Source: Bathymodiolus brooksi (lineage: Eukaryota; Mollusca; Bivalvia; Mytilida; Modiolidae). From it: 64,000 nt of DNA. The DNA lies in NCBI GenBank assembly GCA_963680875.1, contig OY804586.1, positions 52,424,203-52,488,202 on the forward strand. Direction: 5' to 3'. Positions 22,150-33,746 of this stretch are shown one piece after another. Under the pieces are notes generated by a model that did not search any database, had not been told where the DNA came from, and saw only the letters and a program-made list of their open reading frames with translations. Positions within the stretch are counted from its first letter, which is position 1, and every line of letters starts with the position of its first letter. The position numbers were made by a program, and so were the translations under genes.

Positions 22150-22338
22150 TACAATTTACCCGGAGAGAACCACCGACCATGGGCAAGCAACTGGTAATCT
22201 TTATTACTTGCGACTGCGAGTCGAGTGCACCTTTTTGTAATTTACAAAGCCGGGCGCGAACACACGCCATATTGATGATAGGCTTGTATGAATTGTTAGG
22301 TAATCCAACTACCTAACTCATTGAGCCACCCAGGCCCT
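22150..22338 (-). mobile_element. SINE-A2, tail-truncated
   Basis: The head and body are complete from GGCCT at 22338 inward, but the conserved tail is lost at about 22155. Confidence 0.8.
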
Positions 22339-22639
22339 CTGTACATAAGGGATATATTATCGTTAGAACAGTTGAAATAAGAAAGGATGATGACATGTAT
22401 CCTTCGACAATGCACGACATTTATCGATGTAAAAAATGTGGAAACCTGATGCCGAGTGTATCGGTCGTCGTCCAGCAGTTGTTTTATAGTCAGTCAGTAA
22501 TGGTACAAAAAAAGGACAGAAGCAAGCACTGACCACATTGCTGTTTTCAGATCAGACACGTTCAAATGGTCCAACAGCTCACTAAAAATAAGAAAGAACT
22601 TGCGAAAGTATGACAAAGCAACGAAGATCGGGGTGTCAC

Positions 22640-23210
22640 TATCACTGTTCATTCGGATGGTACTATTAATGTTCATTCGGGTGTCACTATTAGTGTTCCT
22701 TCGGGTGTCACTATCAATGTTCATTCGGGTGTCACTATCAATGTTCATTCGGTTGTCACTATCAATGTTCATTCGGTTGTCACTATCAATGTTCATTCGG
22801 TTGTCACTATCAATGTTCATTCGGGTGTCACTATCAATGTTCATTCGGTTGTCACTATCAATGTTCATTCGGTTGTCACTATCAATGTTCATTCGGGTGT
22901 CACTATCAATGTTCATTCGGGTGTCACTATCAATGTTCATTCGGTTGTCACTATCAATGTTCATTCGGGTGTCACTATCAATGTTCATTCGGTTGTCACT
23001 ATCAATATTCATTCGGTTGTCACTATCAATGTTCATTCGGGTGTCACTATCAATGTTCATTCGGGTATCACTATCAATGTCCATTCGGGTGTCACTATCA
23101 ATGTTCATTCGGGTGTCACTATCAATGTTCATTCGGGTGTTACTATCAATGTTCATTCGGGTGTCACTATCAATGTCCATTCGGGTGACACTATCAATGT
23201 TCATTTCCGT
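22640..23210. repeat. 24-bp minisatellite, about 23 copies, open on both strands
   Basis: The unit GTTCATTCGGGTGTCACTAT + CAAT alternates G/T at one position. The period is eight codons, so frames stay open on both strands: a minus-strand ORF (23204-22494) repeats MNIDSDTR, and a plus-strand ORF repeats SMFIRVSL. The minus-strand product would be acidic and hydrophilic. No promoter or splice context argues for expression, so coding status is unresolved. Confidence 0.9.
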
Positions 23211-23214
23211 TTAT

Positions 23215-23830
23215 TTTTGTCACCATTATGGTGCAGTAGAGAATAAAGCTTTCATATCACGTGACAATTACCATGAGACAGCATTGCCCTCTCCATGCAA
23301 ACGATATTGGAAACTATAACAATTTTGGAAAACTTGCACGTGCTTTGTCAAGCAACAACGGCCGTGATGTCTAACAGAGACTATGGTCGTTAATGTTTTG
23401 ATCGCTATGACATAAACATTCCATCAAACATGCCTAATGTTTTGTAGATAAGTAAAGGAAGGTCATTCCACACTGAAAAAAGTTTATTGACTCGCGTGTA
23501 CCCAACTAAGAATTAAACAAGTACAATTATATTTCATTCCATACTATAATATTATTTTTTATTATACCTTACATTATATATTATATATAAAATAAAAGTG
23601 ATGTTTTTACAAAATTGGTACCCCCAGGGAAACATCACTGTTGTTCATCGGTCGACAAATGTTATGTTCCATGTCTGTCCGGAAATGTATCCGTTTTTGC
23701 ATTCCGTAATTACAATCTTGACCGGAAGGTAAAAACACAAATATGAAGTTTATGAAAACACAAGATAAAAACACACAAATAAGTGTTTATTGTATCCAAC
23801 ATTATTGTAAATAGAGCTTTGGTATAATAA
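23215..23830. other. No gene seen
   Basis: AT-rich sequence between the minisatellite and a small hairpin. Confidence 0.4.
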
Positions 23831-23831
23831 A

Positions 23832-23896
23832 ACAATTATTGCCTGCACTTGCGGTGAACATCATAATTGTTCACCTTAAGTGCAGGCAATAATTGT
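23832..23896. repeat. 65-bp near-perfect hairpin
   Basis: Arms ACAATTATTGCCTGCACTTG... and the inverse, about 29 bp each with two mismatches, and a short AT-rich loop (TCATAAT). It could be a cruciform or a minimal foldback element. Confidence 0.85.
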
Positions 23897-23990
23897 ATAA
23901 TGTTCAATGCTTGATTACAACAGATTGATGACTATTTATTCTTGTGTCCCACGAAGAACATTAATTTCTTTGGATATTCATGACTAATTA

Positions 23991-24253
23991 GGAGATAACT
24001 GTATTGTATTTGACAATTTCACGGCATCAATTGAAGATTTGATGGCGGCAAATTGAGTTTACTGGCGACGCGTTAGTAATCATGTGGATAGATGTGTATT
24101 GCCACATTATTGACAAGATGACGTAAGCGGTAATTAGCTAAAAGTCTAAAAATATCTCCTGCTATTTCAACCGTGGAATTGATACCGTAAAAATTACAGC
24201 ATTAAATCCGCAATTGATGCCGTGAAATTTTCAAATACAATACAGTTATCTCC
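23991..24253. mobile_element. MITE with ~43-bp inverted ends
   Basis: GGAGATAACTGTATTGTATT at 23991 is mirrored at 24234-24253, and complementarity extends to CACGGCATCAATTG. No ORF. Part of its interior (from about 24080) is repeated immediately outside the element at 24265-24390. Confidence 0.85.
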
Positions 24254-24390
24254 ATTCTAATGTAATCATGTGTATAGATGTATATTGCCACATTATTGAC
24301 AAGATGACGTAAGCGGTAATCGGCTAAAATTCTAAAAATATTTCATGATATTTCAACCGTAGAATTGATACTATGAAAATTACAGCAATG
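24080..24390. repeat. Direct repeat of ~125 bp spanning the MITE end
   Basis: AATCATGTGGATAGATGTGT... (24080-24206) recurs as AATCATGTGTATAGATGTAT... (24264-24390), sharing ATTGACAAGATGACGTAAGC. Confidence 0.8.
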
Positions 24391-25165
24391 TCCAATCCCA
24401 AACCAGGAATATTAAGCAACTACATTAAAATTGATCTTAAATCTGTTAGAAGTATCAGTTATGATGGTTTTATCCTATGGGTAATGGTGTAGGTTTTCTT
24501 GTGTGTTTATATCTGTATTGCCGTTGAAAATCTAATTGTCAAGAGGAGGAGTGCTGGGATCACTTTAACTGATTAAACCCTGCCACATCTTTATGTCTGT
24601 CCCAAACCTCCACCTTGATTTCCTTCGGCGTACATGTCGTGATCTTTCCTTGTGTTCAATGGTTTGAGGTTGATCTACAATTTCTATATTAAAGTATTAC
24701 ATTAATAAATTATGGAAAAATAAATGCCACACTGTCGTCGGAAGTTCTGAAATCCAAAGAAAAATCGTAGAAAAATGCAAATTCGACACCCAACTCGCAT
24801 ATATAGAACCTCTCAAATAAAGATCATAATAAACTACAATTTCTATAATAAAATATGACATAAAATACTTAATAAATTACAATTCTATAATAAAGTATGG
24901 CATAATACATATTTTACATCCACATAAAACGCATTATTAATGTAATTTTGAGGGGGTTTGAAGGTAGTATTCTATGTTATAATAAATGACTGTCGATGTG
25001 GGTGATATACTAGGTCGAGATGACTACCAGGTTTTATAAATCATCATTAACACCTAGGTTCATCCCCCGGATTTGTGTGTGTGGGTAGGGGGGGGGGGGT
25101 CGTGTTGCTCATATATTGTTAGCTTAGTTATCTGTGTTGTGATTTTTGTGTTGCTTATCTTTGCA
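24391..25165. other. No gene; inverted repeat E fragment and G-run
   Basis: 24545-24620 is an inverted match to repeat E. A run of about 11 G lies near 25088-25099. Confidence 0.45.
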
Positions 25166-25169
25166 TAGA

Positions 25170-25415
25170 GGCCGCCGTTGTCGTGATCGCATGGTAGTTG
25201 GATTTACAATTACCTATGCAAGCAGTGCCTATCACCACTGATGGTGTGAGTTCGAATCTCGATCAGGGCGAGGTGTACAACATAATGTGATAAAGTTTGT
25301 CAGTGACTTGTGACAAGTCGGTGGTTTTCTCCGGGTCCTCCGGTTTCCTCCACCAATAAAACTGAATGCCACGACATATCTGAAATATTGTTGAAAGTGG
25401 CGTTAAGCACCATCA
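25170..25415 (+). mobile_element. SINE-A1, full-length
   Basis: It carries GGCCGCCGTTGTCGTGATCG, box B GAGTTCGAATCTC and the tail GTGGCGTTAAGCACCATC, followed by AAACAAACAAATAAACAAA. A C fragment (minus) follows to about 25515. Confidence 0.9.
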
Positions 25416-25539
25416 AAACAAACAAATAAACAAAGCTTGTCTTCGTTCTGTGTCTTGTGTGGCCACTGCGTTTGGATTGTTTATTCTTGATTGCCCCTTT
25501 TGTTTTCTCTGACGTTTCTCAACTTGAATCAAGTCAGTA

Positions 25540-25700
25540 AACCACACCAGTGGTGTAATGAATAGTGTGCTAGTCGCCAGTGTGGTAGATTGTGTATTCG
25601 CGCCCCAAACCTAAGGTCGGGTCAAACTTAAGACCATAAGAGTGTGTGTTTCTCTGCTAAGCTCGCAGCATTAATGTGCATGGCAAATACTGGTTGGCTC
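25540..25700 (+). mobile_element. Repeat D, head portion
   Basis: The tRNA-like head GTGGTGTAATGAATAGTGTG, the box B-like TTCGCGCCCC, then CTCTGCTAAGCTCGCAGCAT. It resembles 39822-40000. Confidence 0.65.
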
Positions 25701-25729
25701 GAAATCAAGATAATGTGGGTGAAAATGTT

Positions 25730-25965
25730 GATGGAAAAGGACAAACAATCATCTACAAAAGACTACACAGACAACTAAAGATTGAACAACACGAACCCCA
25801 CTAAAAACTGGAGGTGAATTCAATTGGTTCGGAAGAGTAAACGAATCCTGCTCGACTAGTGTAGCTCGTCTTGATACTATTGGAAAAAAATCATGTGAAG
25901 TCACAAAAGAGGACAGAAGGATCGGATTGTTTCTACAACAGATTGAACGTACCCGTCGTCATCTG
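25730..25965 (+). repeat. Interspersed repeat B
   Basis: GGACAAACAATCATCTACAA, ACACGAACCCCACTAAAAAC and a diverged core (GAGTAAACGAATCCTGCTCG) are present. Confidence 0.7.
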
Positions 25966-25974
25966 ATTTTATTG

Positions 25975-26226
25975 AGTTGATTTTATTGTGTTTAACGCTA
26001 CTTTCAGCAATACTTCAGCTATATCATGGCGACCAGTTTTAGTGGTGGAAGAAGCCGGAGTACCTGGAGAGAACCGCCGACCATGGGCAAGCAACTGGTA
26101 AACTTTATCACTTGCGGCTGCGAGTCGAGTGCACCCTTTTTGTAATTTACAAAGGCCGGCGCGAACGCACGCCGTATTGGTAATAGGCTTGTATGAACTA
26201 CCTAGCTCATTGAGCCACCTGGGCCA
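25975..26226 (-). mobile_element. SINE-A2
   Basis: Full tail to head. The flanks CGTCGTCATCTG (25957-25968) and CGTCATCATCTG (after 26226) look like a one-mismatch target duplication. Confidence 0.85.
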
Positions 26227-26440
26227 TCGTCATCATCTGTAATACAGATACTCAGTAACGGTGAATCAAGTAATAACGGTGATATATAGAATTAACCCCC
26301 GTGAAATCTTTATATACACCTTAACTGTATAGATTTTGGGTCTTGTCAGAAAACGAAAATGATCATACACCTTTGTCAAAAAGTTTCAATGTACTGATGT
26401 ATATTCATACATGCGGTCATTTTATGAGCAGAAGAAGATT

Positions 26441-26707
26441 GATTTTTTGTGTGTTTAACGTCACATTCATCAATATTTCAGCTATTTCATGGCGACCAGC
26501 TTTAGTGATGGAAGAAGCCGGAGTACCCGGAGAGAACCACCGACCATGGGCACGCAACTGGTAAACTTTATCACTTGAGGCTGCGAGTCGAGTGCACCCT
26601 TTCTTGTAATTTACAAAGCAGGGCGCGAACCCACGCCTTATTGGTGATAGGCTTGTATGAGTTGCTAGGTAATCCAACTACCTAACTCATTGAGCCACTC
26701 GGACCCT
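26441..26707 (-). mobile_element. SINE-A2 with 13-bp target duplication
   Basis: AGCAGAAGAAGAT is present perfectly at 26428-26440 and 26708-26720. The SINE is full length with an intact head, so it is among the clearest recent insertions here. Confidence 0.95.
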
Positions 26708-26720
26708 AGCAGAAGAAGAT

Positions 26721-27940
26721 ATTCAGAATATAATACCATACTTATTCGTGATTGGTTGTTACATAATGTTGATGTTTTTTTTTGCTGAAATCCGTAAGTA
26801 TTATGTCTCTAAATTAAATTTGTTTTGCTTAAATTCCATTTGTGAAGAACATGCTAATTCTTAAGAGGTGATGTGAGGTGTAAATAAAAGGCGCTATTTT
26901 TTTCTGTTGGATTTTCACGAGTTGAGAACGTAAATGTTCAGGTTGTGAAAAGATCCCGGAAGATACACCTTTTTTTCTCTGAAAATTGTTTGACCGGATA
27001 ATATTCTCTGATTTAAGGCAAAGTCATTTTTGAAATAAATTTTATTTCATTTTAATGATATATGAAAAAATGTAACTATTCCCGGCAATGGAAAAGTCAA
27101 ATTTAATAGGAAGACAAATTCGATGATACTAAAAGGGGTAATCAGCAAACTCCGGACATATTTCATATCCTATTCCGAACTTGGTTCTTCCTCTGGATAC
27201 AATTGGAGAGTACAATCGTAACTACTCGGCCATTCTCGCTACCCTGGCCGAGTAGTTATGACTGTTGAAGAGTAGTGTGCGGACCGAAGCTGGAACGGCA
27301 AGGGAGTTTGGGTAATCAGAAACCGTAATTTGAAGAAGGACATATAATATAATGGACAAAAGCAGTTACAGAGGTGCTACATGTTGTCCTTGTAATTAAA
27401 AAAGAAGACACCTGTCATATAATTAATGTAAAACAATGTATTTTAAGAAAAAAATGAAGAAATGTGTGACGTTTGAAGGTAACATTATCTAGTTGTCATT
27501 TACGTTAATGAGATGAGAAAATTCCTATTGTAGTCACCCAAATAGTTTCGTACTGTATTCCATGCATAAAATATCAATTTATCTCTTTTGTTAATAATAC
27601 ATGTTAGGGGAATTCATGTATCCAATGAAAACACTTGTCTTTATTGATGTCTGTTGAATAAGAAAAAAATATAATACATAGAAAAAAGTAATAGGAACCA
27701 CACGTAAAATTAAGTCATCTCTCATAATTCCTTCATTAGAGAGGTCGTGTATATGTATGTCAGGTGTATCCACTTTGCCCACTTTTCTATGATTTTCCGA
27801 GTGGAATACAGGGGTTCCCACTTTGTCCCCTTTTCTATGATTTTCCGAGTGGAATTTGAAAAGTGATATAATGTTGTGGTATCTTTCTTTTTTATTTCAT
27901 TTTATTGAATAGTACAAAAATATTATACAAAAATAATGAA
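26721..27940. other. No gene; one hairpin at 27210-27265
   Basis: Within an AT-rich stretch, ACTACTCGGCCA and its inverse pair (about 20-bp arms, loop TTCTCGCTACCC) at 27210-27265. A TTTTCTATGATTTTCCGAGT segment is tandemly repeated near 27782 and 27831. Confidence 0.5.
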
Positions 27941-27952
27941 AAAAATACTTAT

Positions 27953-28218
27953 GTTTGTTTGTTTGATGGTGTTAAACGCCACTTTCAACAATATTTTAGT
28001 TATATAGTGGCGGTCAGTTTTATTGGTGGAGGAAACCGTCACGGGAGTACCAGTAGAAAACCACCGACCTGTCGTAAGTCACTGACAAACTTTATCACGT
28101 AATGTTATACACATCGCCCTGATCGAGATTTCAACTCACAACCTCAGTGGTGATAGGCACTGATTGTATAGTTAGATGTAAATTCAACAACCATATGATC
28201 ACGGCCACGAAGGCCCCT
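27953..28218 (-). mobile_element. SINE-A1 with 12-bp target duplication
   Basis: AAAAATACTTAT flanks it at 27941-27952 and 28219-28230. The tail has a GTTTGTTTGTTT extension. Confidence 0.95.
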
Positions 28219-28230
28219 AAAAATACTTAT

Positions 28231-29076
28231 CATCGTTATCTTTCTATCATAATCTTTGTATATATTCCACATATCTTTCTAACTTGTATAGCCATTGTCG
28301 CCATGGTCACCGACAAGGACAAAGGGTTCCATTATTCTGATTTCAAATATAAAATACTTAACAAATAAATTTCCACAAAATCTAAAAAAAATTGATTATG
28401 GGAAACAAAGCGTAAAAACAAAATATATATTACACTGTAGGAACAGTTTCACAATACGAGAAAATATGAGAAATTTCTAGACGTGACATTAACCTTTTGT
28501 CATTTGTCCCTTGTGCGAGACATGGGTCATATAAGTAATTAATTATTTGTAATTGACAAATGCATCAGTCGAATAAGTAGGATGACTACATGTATATAAA
28601 CATGTAATATACGTGAACACGTATTGGGAAATGTGTACACTCGTTACAAACCATAATGCTACCCATAATGCAATTGGATTATTTTTATCGTGGCGATCAT
28701 TTTTATTGGAGGGGGAAACCGGCGTACCTGGAGACTGACAAACGATATCACATGATATTGTATCGAGTACCCCTTACCATGAACGGGATTCGAAATCTTA
28801 ACTTTAATCTGAAAGGCACTGATTACATAGGTAATTGTAAATCTATCTACCATATGATTACGACCACGCCGGAGCCATACAATTTGAGTGATTTCATTAT
28901 GAACTACATCTTACATACAAAGCATTATTTTGACCTGTCTTTTATGGATAAAATATATGTTATGTCATACCTGTAGTGAAATGTTGAATGTATATGGGAT
29001 CCTTCGGTATTAATGGTATATTTACACCCATGTTAAAGGAATAATTATATATTATGTAATAAACGATCCCATATTT
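28231..29076. other. No gene; degraded SINE-A1 at 28680-28880
   Basis: 28680-28880 carries the minus-strand A1 body and head (CGTGGCGATCATTTTTATTG, GGGATTCGAAATC) without the tail. A 106-codon ORF through it is not a gene. Confidence 0.6.
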
Positions 29077-29087
29077 TTTCAATAATT

Positions 29088-29364
29088 TATTTTATTATTA
29101 TTATTTTTGGTGTTTAACGCTACTTTCAGCAATATTCCAGCTATATCATGGCGACCAGTTTTAGTGGTGGAAGAAGCCGGAGTACCCAGAGAGAACCACC
29201 GACCATGGGCAAGCAACTGGTAAACTTTATCACTTGCGGCTGCGAGTCGAGTGCACCTTTTTTGTAATTTACAAAGCCGCGCGCGAACCCACGCCGTATT
29301 GCTGATAGGCTTGTATGAGTTGCTTGGTAATCCAACTACCTAACTCATTGAGCCACCCGGGCCC
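29088..29364 (-). mobile_element. SINE-A2 with 11-bp target duplication
   Basis: TTTCAATAATT flanks it at 29077-29087 and 29365-29375. The element is full length. Confidence 0.95.
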
Positions 29365-29439
29365 TTTCAATAATTGACTACAGGTATGACATAACATTTA
29401 ATTTACCAACAACGTCAGGCCCAAATATGTTAGTTTGTG

Positions 29440-29640
29440 AGTAATAAAAACGTAAATACCAACATTAGTATGTTCGAGGATTTTCTGGAACAATCCCATC
29501 AGGTACGTTCAAATTAAAAAGATCAGAAATATCTTAAATAAAAAGTCATTGGACATATTCAGTGTAGCCAAAATCGGTTAGGGTCACCAATACCTGAAAG
29601 AGGAGGCACTTAGCATTAATAATAATTACGTTTTTTTCTG
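29440..29640 (+). repeat. Dispersed repeat G
   Basis: ATCCCATCAGGTACGTTCAA, AGCCAAAATCGGTTAGGGTC and related motifs are shared with 34690-34880 and 59080-59175. Its class is unknown. Confidence 0.55.
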
Positions 29641-29914
29641 TAATTGTAAAATTAAGTAAAATATATCTAATATAAAGCATTTCGGTGCTGAGACGCTGAC
29701 TACTGAGCGGATATCCTCGGGGTGACTACAGTGGTGTCGATCCAATGATGGTAATGGAAACGTAAATATCAAACCTCTGGACCAACCCTTAGCAGGCACG
29801 GTAACATACGTTCTTGTCTGATTTTGATATGTTGCTTAATCTTTGTATTTGTCATGTAATTGTTCTTGTATCAAGATCAGAGCAATACGCGGAAACCCTT
29901 TTGACATGACCATT

Positions 29915-30010
29915 TTAGCGGCCTGGGTGGTCGTACGGTTAATGTCGTTGCTTACTGACCACAAAGCTATCCCCAAAAACTAACGTGGGCTTGCACCCCG
30001 ATACCCATCT
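29915..30010 (+). mobile_element. tRNA-like SINE head fragment
   Basis: GCGGCCTGGGTGGTCGTACG (box A-like) and GGGCTTGCACCCC (box B-like) occur with tRNA-like spacing and no body or tail. It is distinct from A1, A2 and D. Confidence 0.4.
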
Positions 30011-30046
30011 AAAGTGTTGAAGTCCCTAGCATACTACCATTTTCTG

Positions 30047-30275
30047 TCCACGGGCGTAGCATGGGGGTCAAATATTACAGAGGCATTGGGTCTGGGATGC
30101 GCAGTAGATATGGCCTATTTGAATCAATGTGCATACAAATATGATTCTTCCACTTCCGCTACCACTGAGCATGGCGGATTAATGAGGAAAAGACAAATGA
30201 AAGGCCTAATTTTTGTGGTTGATTTTTTACCGAGGCATGTGCCTCGGTTGCCTAAATGGAAGCTACGCCTCTGGC
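30047..30275. mobile_element. Degenerate hAT-like MITE
   Basis: GGGCGTAGCATGG on the left and AAGCTACGCCTCTGG on the right are imperfect inverted ends of the AGGCGTAGCTT type known in hAT elements. An internal GAGGCATGTGCCTC palindrome lies near 30233. The 119-codon ORF across it is not convincing. Confidence 0.45.
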
Positions 30276-30504
30276 TGTCGCCTCATCGTTCAGACTCTAC
30301 TCGATATAACTACCTGCGGTTTCATCTCACATTAAATCGCCTTACAGTCACGTTTTCGTTGATAAATTGCTGAAGTTGACGATTAAAACCGACTTGACCC
30401 CACTCTCTGGTAGGTAGTCATGGTATAGCTGCAAAACGTGTTGAAAGTGACCATAAAGATCATAAACACCAATAAGCATAGCCCATACAGACGGGTGTCT
30501 CGTA

Positions 30505-30668
30505 TGGTTTTGATTATGGTATTTAACATCACTTTCAACAATATTTCAGCTATATCGTGAAGGTCAGTTTTATTGGTGAAGGAAATTGGTGTCCCAGCAA
30601 AAAACCACAGACCTGCATGTAGTTATAAATCCAACTACCATACGATCATGCACGACCACGACTGCCTA
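30505..30668 (-). mobile_element. SINE-A1, deleted, nested in repeat C
   Basis: GGGTGTCT(C/T)GTA occurs at 30493-30504 and 30669-30680, a 12-bp duplication of repeat C core sequence. Tail and head remain, but the middle is lost. Confidence 0.85.
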
Positions 30669-31195
30669 GGGTGTCTTGTAGGAAAAAAGAACTGCTTACC
30701 TTTCGCGTACCTCTGGGTTTACCCTCGTTGTTTTGGTGGGGTTCGTGGTGCTCATCTTTTTGTTTTGCTGTGTTTTGTCTTTTTGTGGTGTTTGCTTACA
30801 TTCTGTATCTTGTGCTCAATGTTGCCTGTATATGGATTGTCCATTCTCGGTCAAACCTTTCGGTTCTCTCTTACGTTCATTTATAAATGGTTGGTGTATA
30901 CACGTTGTATTTTATTTGCCACCATTAAAATTTATAGTATCACGAGAACATCATTGTCCATTCTCGGTCACACATTTCGGTTCTCTCTAACTTTCATTTA
31001 TAAATGGTTGGTGTATACACGTTGTATTTTATTTGCCACCATTAAAATTTATAGTATCACGAGAACATCATTGTCCATTCTCGGTCACACATTTCGGTTC
31101 TCTCTAACTTTCATTTATAAATGGTTGGTGTATGCACGTTGTATTTTATTTCCAACCATTAAAATTTATAGTATCACGAGAACATCATAACAGTG
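30669..31195 (-). repeat. Repeat C with 117-bp tandem array (3 copies)
   Basis: CCATTCTCGGTCA anchors occur at 30841, 30958 and 31075. As 117 bp is 39 codons, a 205-codon plus-strand ORF with three near-identical repeats stays open; I treat it as a by-product. The first 180 bp is ordinary repeat C. Confidence 0.85.
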
Positions 31196-31859
31196 CAGAC
31201 ATCAAGCGTAAAAAAACATAATACTGATTAATCATTACAAAATAAGTGTCAATACGGTGTCTTTAATGTTGTGTGTTTAGATATTGGTATGCCATACAAA
31301 CGTCTGTGTACTCAGTCTTTTCTGAAAACATAGAGCAGGAAAATGACACTGAATCGTATCCCTGTATATAAAGAGCACTCAAGGGAATCTGTCCTTTATA
31401 TGCAGGTTTACATTATATGCACTATTCACTGGGCCGGTCTTTATAGACAGTGATTTGTTATATAATGGTTTACTATAAAGCAGGTAGGACAGTAGTTTAT
31501 TCACAGGTAACTTCAGCTGACAAATGGCTTTCCAATTTTTTGACTGTATGCGAAATGCATCGTGCGCACTAAATTAGATATCTATAATATTAGAATATAT
31601 CTACAAATTAAAATGCTAACTTTGAACTGCAAAAGTTAATTACAAAATAGTATGTTATGAAGATCAATTATATTTATCCAGCTTGTATTTTGCATTGTAA
31701 CTTTTGTGTACTGAAACATTGTGTGTACAGAATCATGTATGTATAAAACAAATTACAACAAAAGATAGCTACGTTTATTTTATTATTATTATACAACCCG
31801 AAATACTTTATAACCATGACTTGGTTGACCGTTATGAATTATCTGTGTCCCAAATGAAC
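31196..31859. other. No gene seen
   Basis: AT-rich. A small inverted repeat G fragment lies near 31550-31590 (GTGCGCACTAAATTAGATAT). Confidence 0.45.
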
Positions 31860-32130
31860 AGGGATATGTTACACTTGTCGTAAACTCTTCCCGGTCATTT
31901 CCTCATTCATGACTTATCAACGGGTGTGTAACTAGATTAACACGACGGATGCCACTAATGGAGCAGGAACTGCTTATCCTTCCGGAACACCCGAGTTCAC
32001 CCCCGGTTTTAGTAGGGTTCGTGTTACTCAATCTTAAGCTTTATGTGTATGTTTTGCAGATCGTTGCTTGTCCCTTTGTCCTTTTTCTTTTGGCTTTTGT
32101 GTTATTTGCGGTTTGATTACCCCTTTGAAT
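31860..32130 (-). repeat. Interspersed repeat B with intact core
   Basis: The core at 31949-32000 contains GCCACTAATGGAGCAGGAAC. The upstream part reads GACTTATCAACGGGTGTGTA. Confidence 0.8.
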
Positions 32131-32184
32131 ATATCTATTATGGAAACTTACAGTTCCTAAATAATAAAGGTAAGTTTTCATAGC

Positions 32185-32330
32185 TCAGGCATAGATGACC
32201 TTAACCGACTTTGACTATGCTGTTTTGGCTGTTTAATTTTCTTGTCCCAAAGACTTTTAAATTATTTGGCTTTACAATATTTCGGTTTTGAGTTTACCTG
32301 ATGAAAAAACGCGTCGTGCACATTAAATAA
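32185..32330 (-). repeat. Dispersed repeat G, inverted
   Basis: ACCTGATGAAAAAACGCGTC and TTAAATTATTTGGCTTTACA mirror 34730-34800. Confidence 0.6.
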
Positions 32331-32720
32331 ACGTTTAAGAACACCGAAGGGACAATCAAAAAATGGACGATCAACAGAAACTGGCAACACAGGCCAGGAG
32401 CGGATCCAGGGGGCACACCCGGCGCTCGCCCCCCCCCCCCCTAAAATTGGAAAAAATATGATTTTTTGGCGTAAAATCGTGATTTTTCACACGAAATACC
32501 CCAAAAATTATCACGCCTCCCTCCACTCGGCGCATTTTTTTTATGTGCGCCCCCCCTAATTTGAAATCCTGGATCCGCTACTGCAGGGTACCCAAAACGA
32601 CGAAAAACAAAGCAAAAACACAACACAATATGTCTTGGACACCACCATACGCAACTGAACAGAAACAACACAAACAAGACATGAACCCTCCCATAAACAA
32701 CATAAAGTTTTATTATCACA
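32331..32720 (+). repeat. Interspersed repeat C interrupted by a hAT MITE
   Basis: C sequence (CGAAGGGACAATCAAAAAAT) is interrupted at 32395 and resumes after 32583 (GGGTACCCAAAACGACGAAA, ATGTCTTGGACACCACCATA). Confidence 0.7.
32395..32583. mobile_element. hAT-type MITE nested in repeat C
   Basis: Left end CAGGAGCGGATCCAGG; the right end is its inverse (CCTGGATCCGCTACTG). The interior has C-runs and no ORF. An 8-bp duplication is not clear. Confidence 0.75.
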
Positions 32721-33746
32721 AAAACGCTGAGCTTTGATATCCAAAATGTAGGTTAATAGGAAGGAGTTGTGTTACGAGTTCGAGGACATTTTTTCCAGAC
32801 AGACAAGATACAAAATGAAGTTTATAACCGTTTTACGATAATAAATCATCCCCTTTTCCTTATATGTATGTGATTATAGCACATTACAACTGGTAAATAA
32901 CATCATAGCTCTTCGTTAACATAATAATAATACAATTTATAATATACGAGACCATTATCTTTGGTAAGCATAATATATATGATATATTATGAAATAAAAA
33001 TGTAGAAATTAAATTTAGTGGCCACGACGCGTTTCTAGAATAACCTGCAACATGTACTCTCATAGCCAAATAATTCAAACATTTTTGGGAATTTTATGAA
33101 AGTTAAATAACTTTTGGAATATTAAGATTTCAGTCGAAATGCCTAATTATTGATACTAACGCACCTTGTCATACCGATAGGTGACCTTTGACCTTAGGCG
33201 ATTGTTGCTATCCTGTTTAGTTTCTGTTATTTTATTGCAATTCAGCGTTTTTTTTCATTTTTCCTAAATATTTTTTGATTTTTGGTGTGTTTTTGAGCAT
33301 AACATACCCGGATTTATGTGGTGGTCCTTGCCCCTTGATACCCTAAGCACATGCGTACTTTGTCTAAGGGTTAATCCAGGCCTGTCCCAAAGGTATCTAA
33401 GTTAGTTGGCTTTCCAAAATATCGACAATGAACCCACATGATAAAGATTATTCAAGAAACGCGCGTGAACACAATTCTGATAACTACGTTTTTCTATAAA
33501 TATATTAGCATTATAACGAAAGGAACTGTATCTTTACTTTACGTTTTGTCTGGGTTGGAATATATAATCTTTTAATGTTCCTTTACACCAATATCATTTC
33601 TTAATAAAAGTAAATACAACTCGAATATAATTATTAAATGTTTCAGCGCAGCGACAAAATGAAGAAAAAAAAACATGGTCGGCAAAATGTCAAAAACCAA
33701 TAGAAAAATCGTAGGAATAAAATAAAAATCAAAAATACCACACCAG
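32721..33746. other. No gene; facing G fragments
   Basis: Plus-strand G at 33000-33080 and minus-strand G at 33175-33440 face each other across AT-rich DNA. Confidence 0.5.

Noticed and set aside
25255..25262. tRNA genes at the box B motifs of SINE copies
   Set aside because: Heads are followed by SINE bodies and conserved tails and lack a full cloverleaf; they are tRNA-derived, not tRNA genes.
30014..30373. 119-codon ORF
   Set aside because: It crosses a degenerate hAT-like MITE and has no recognisable protein features.
30573..31190. 205-codon ORF with three 39-residue repeats
   Set aside because: It follows from a 117-bp tandem repeat in repeat C whose length is divisible by three; the opposite reading is also repetitive and no gene context exists.
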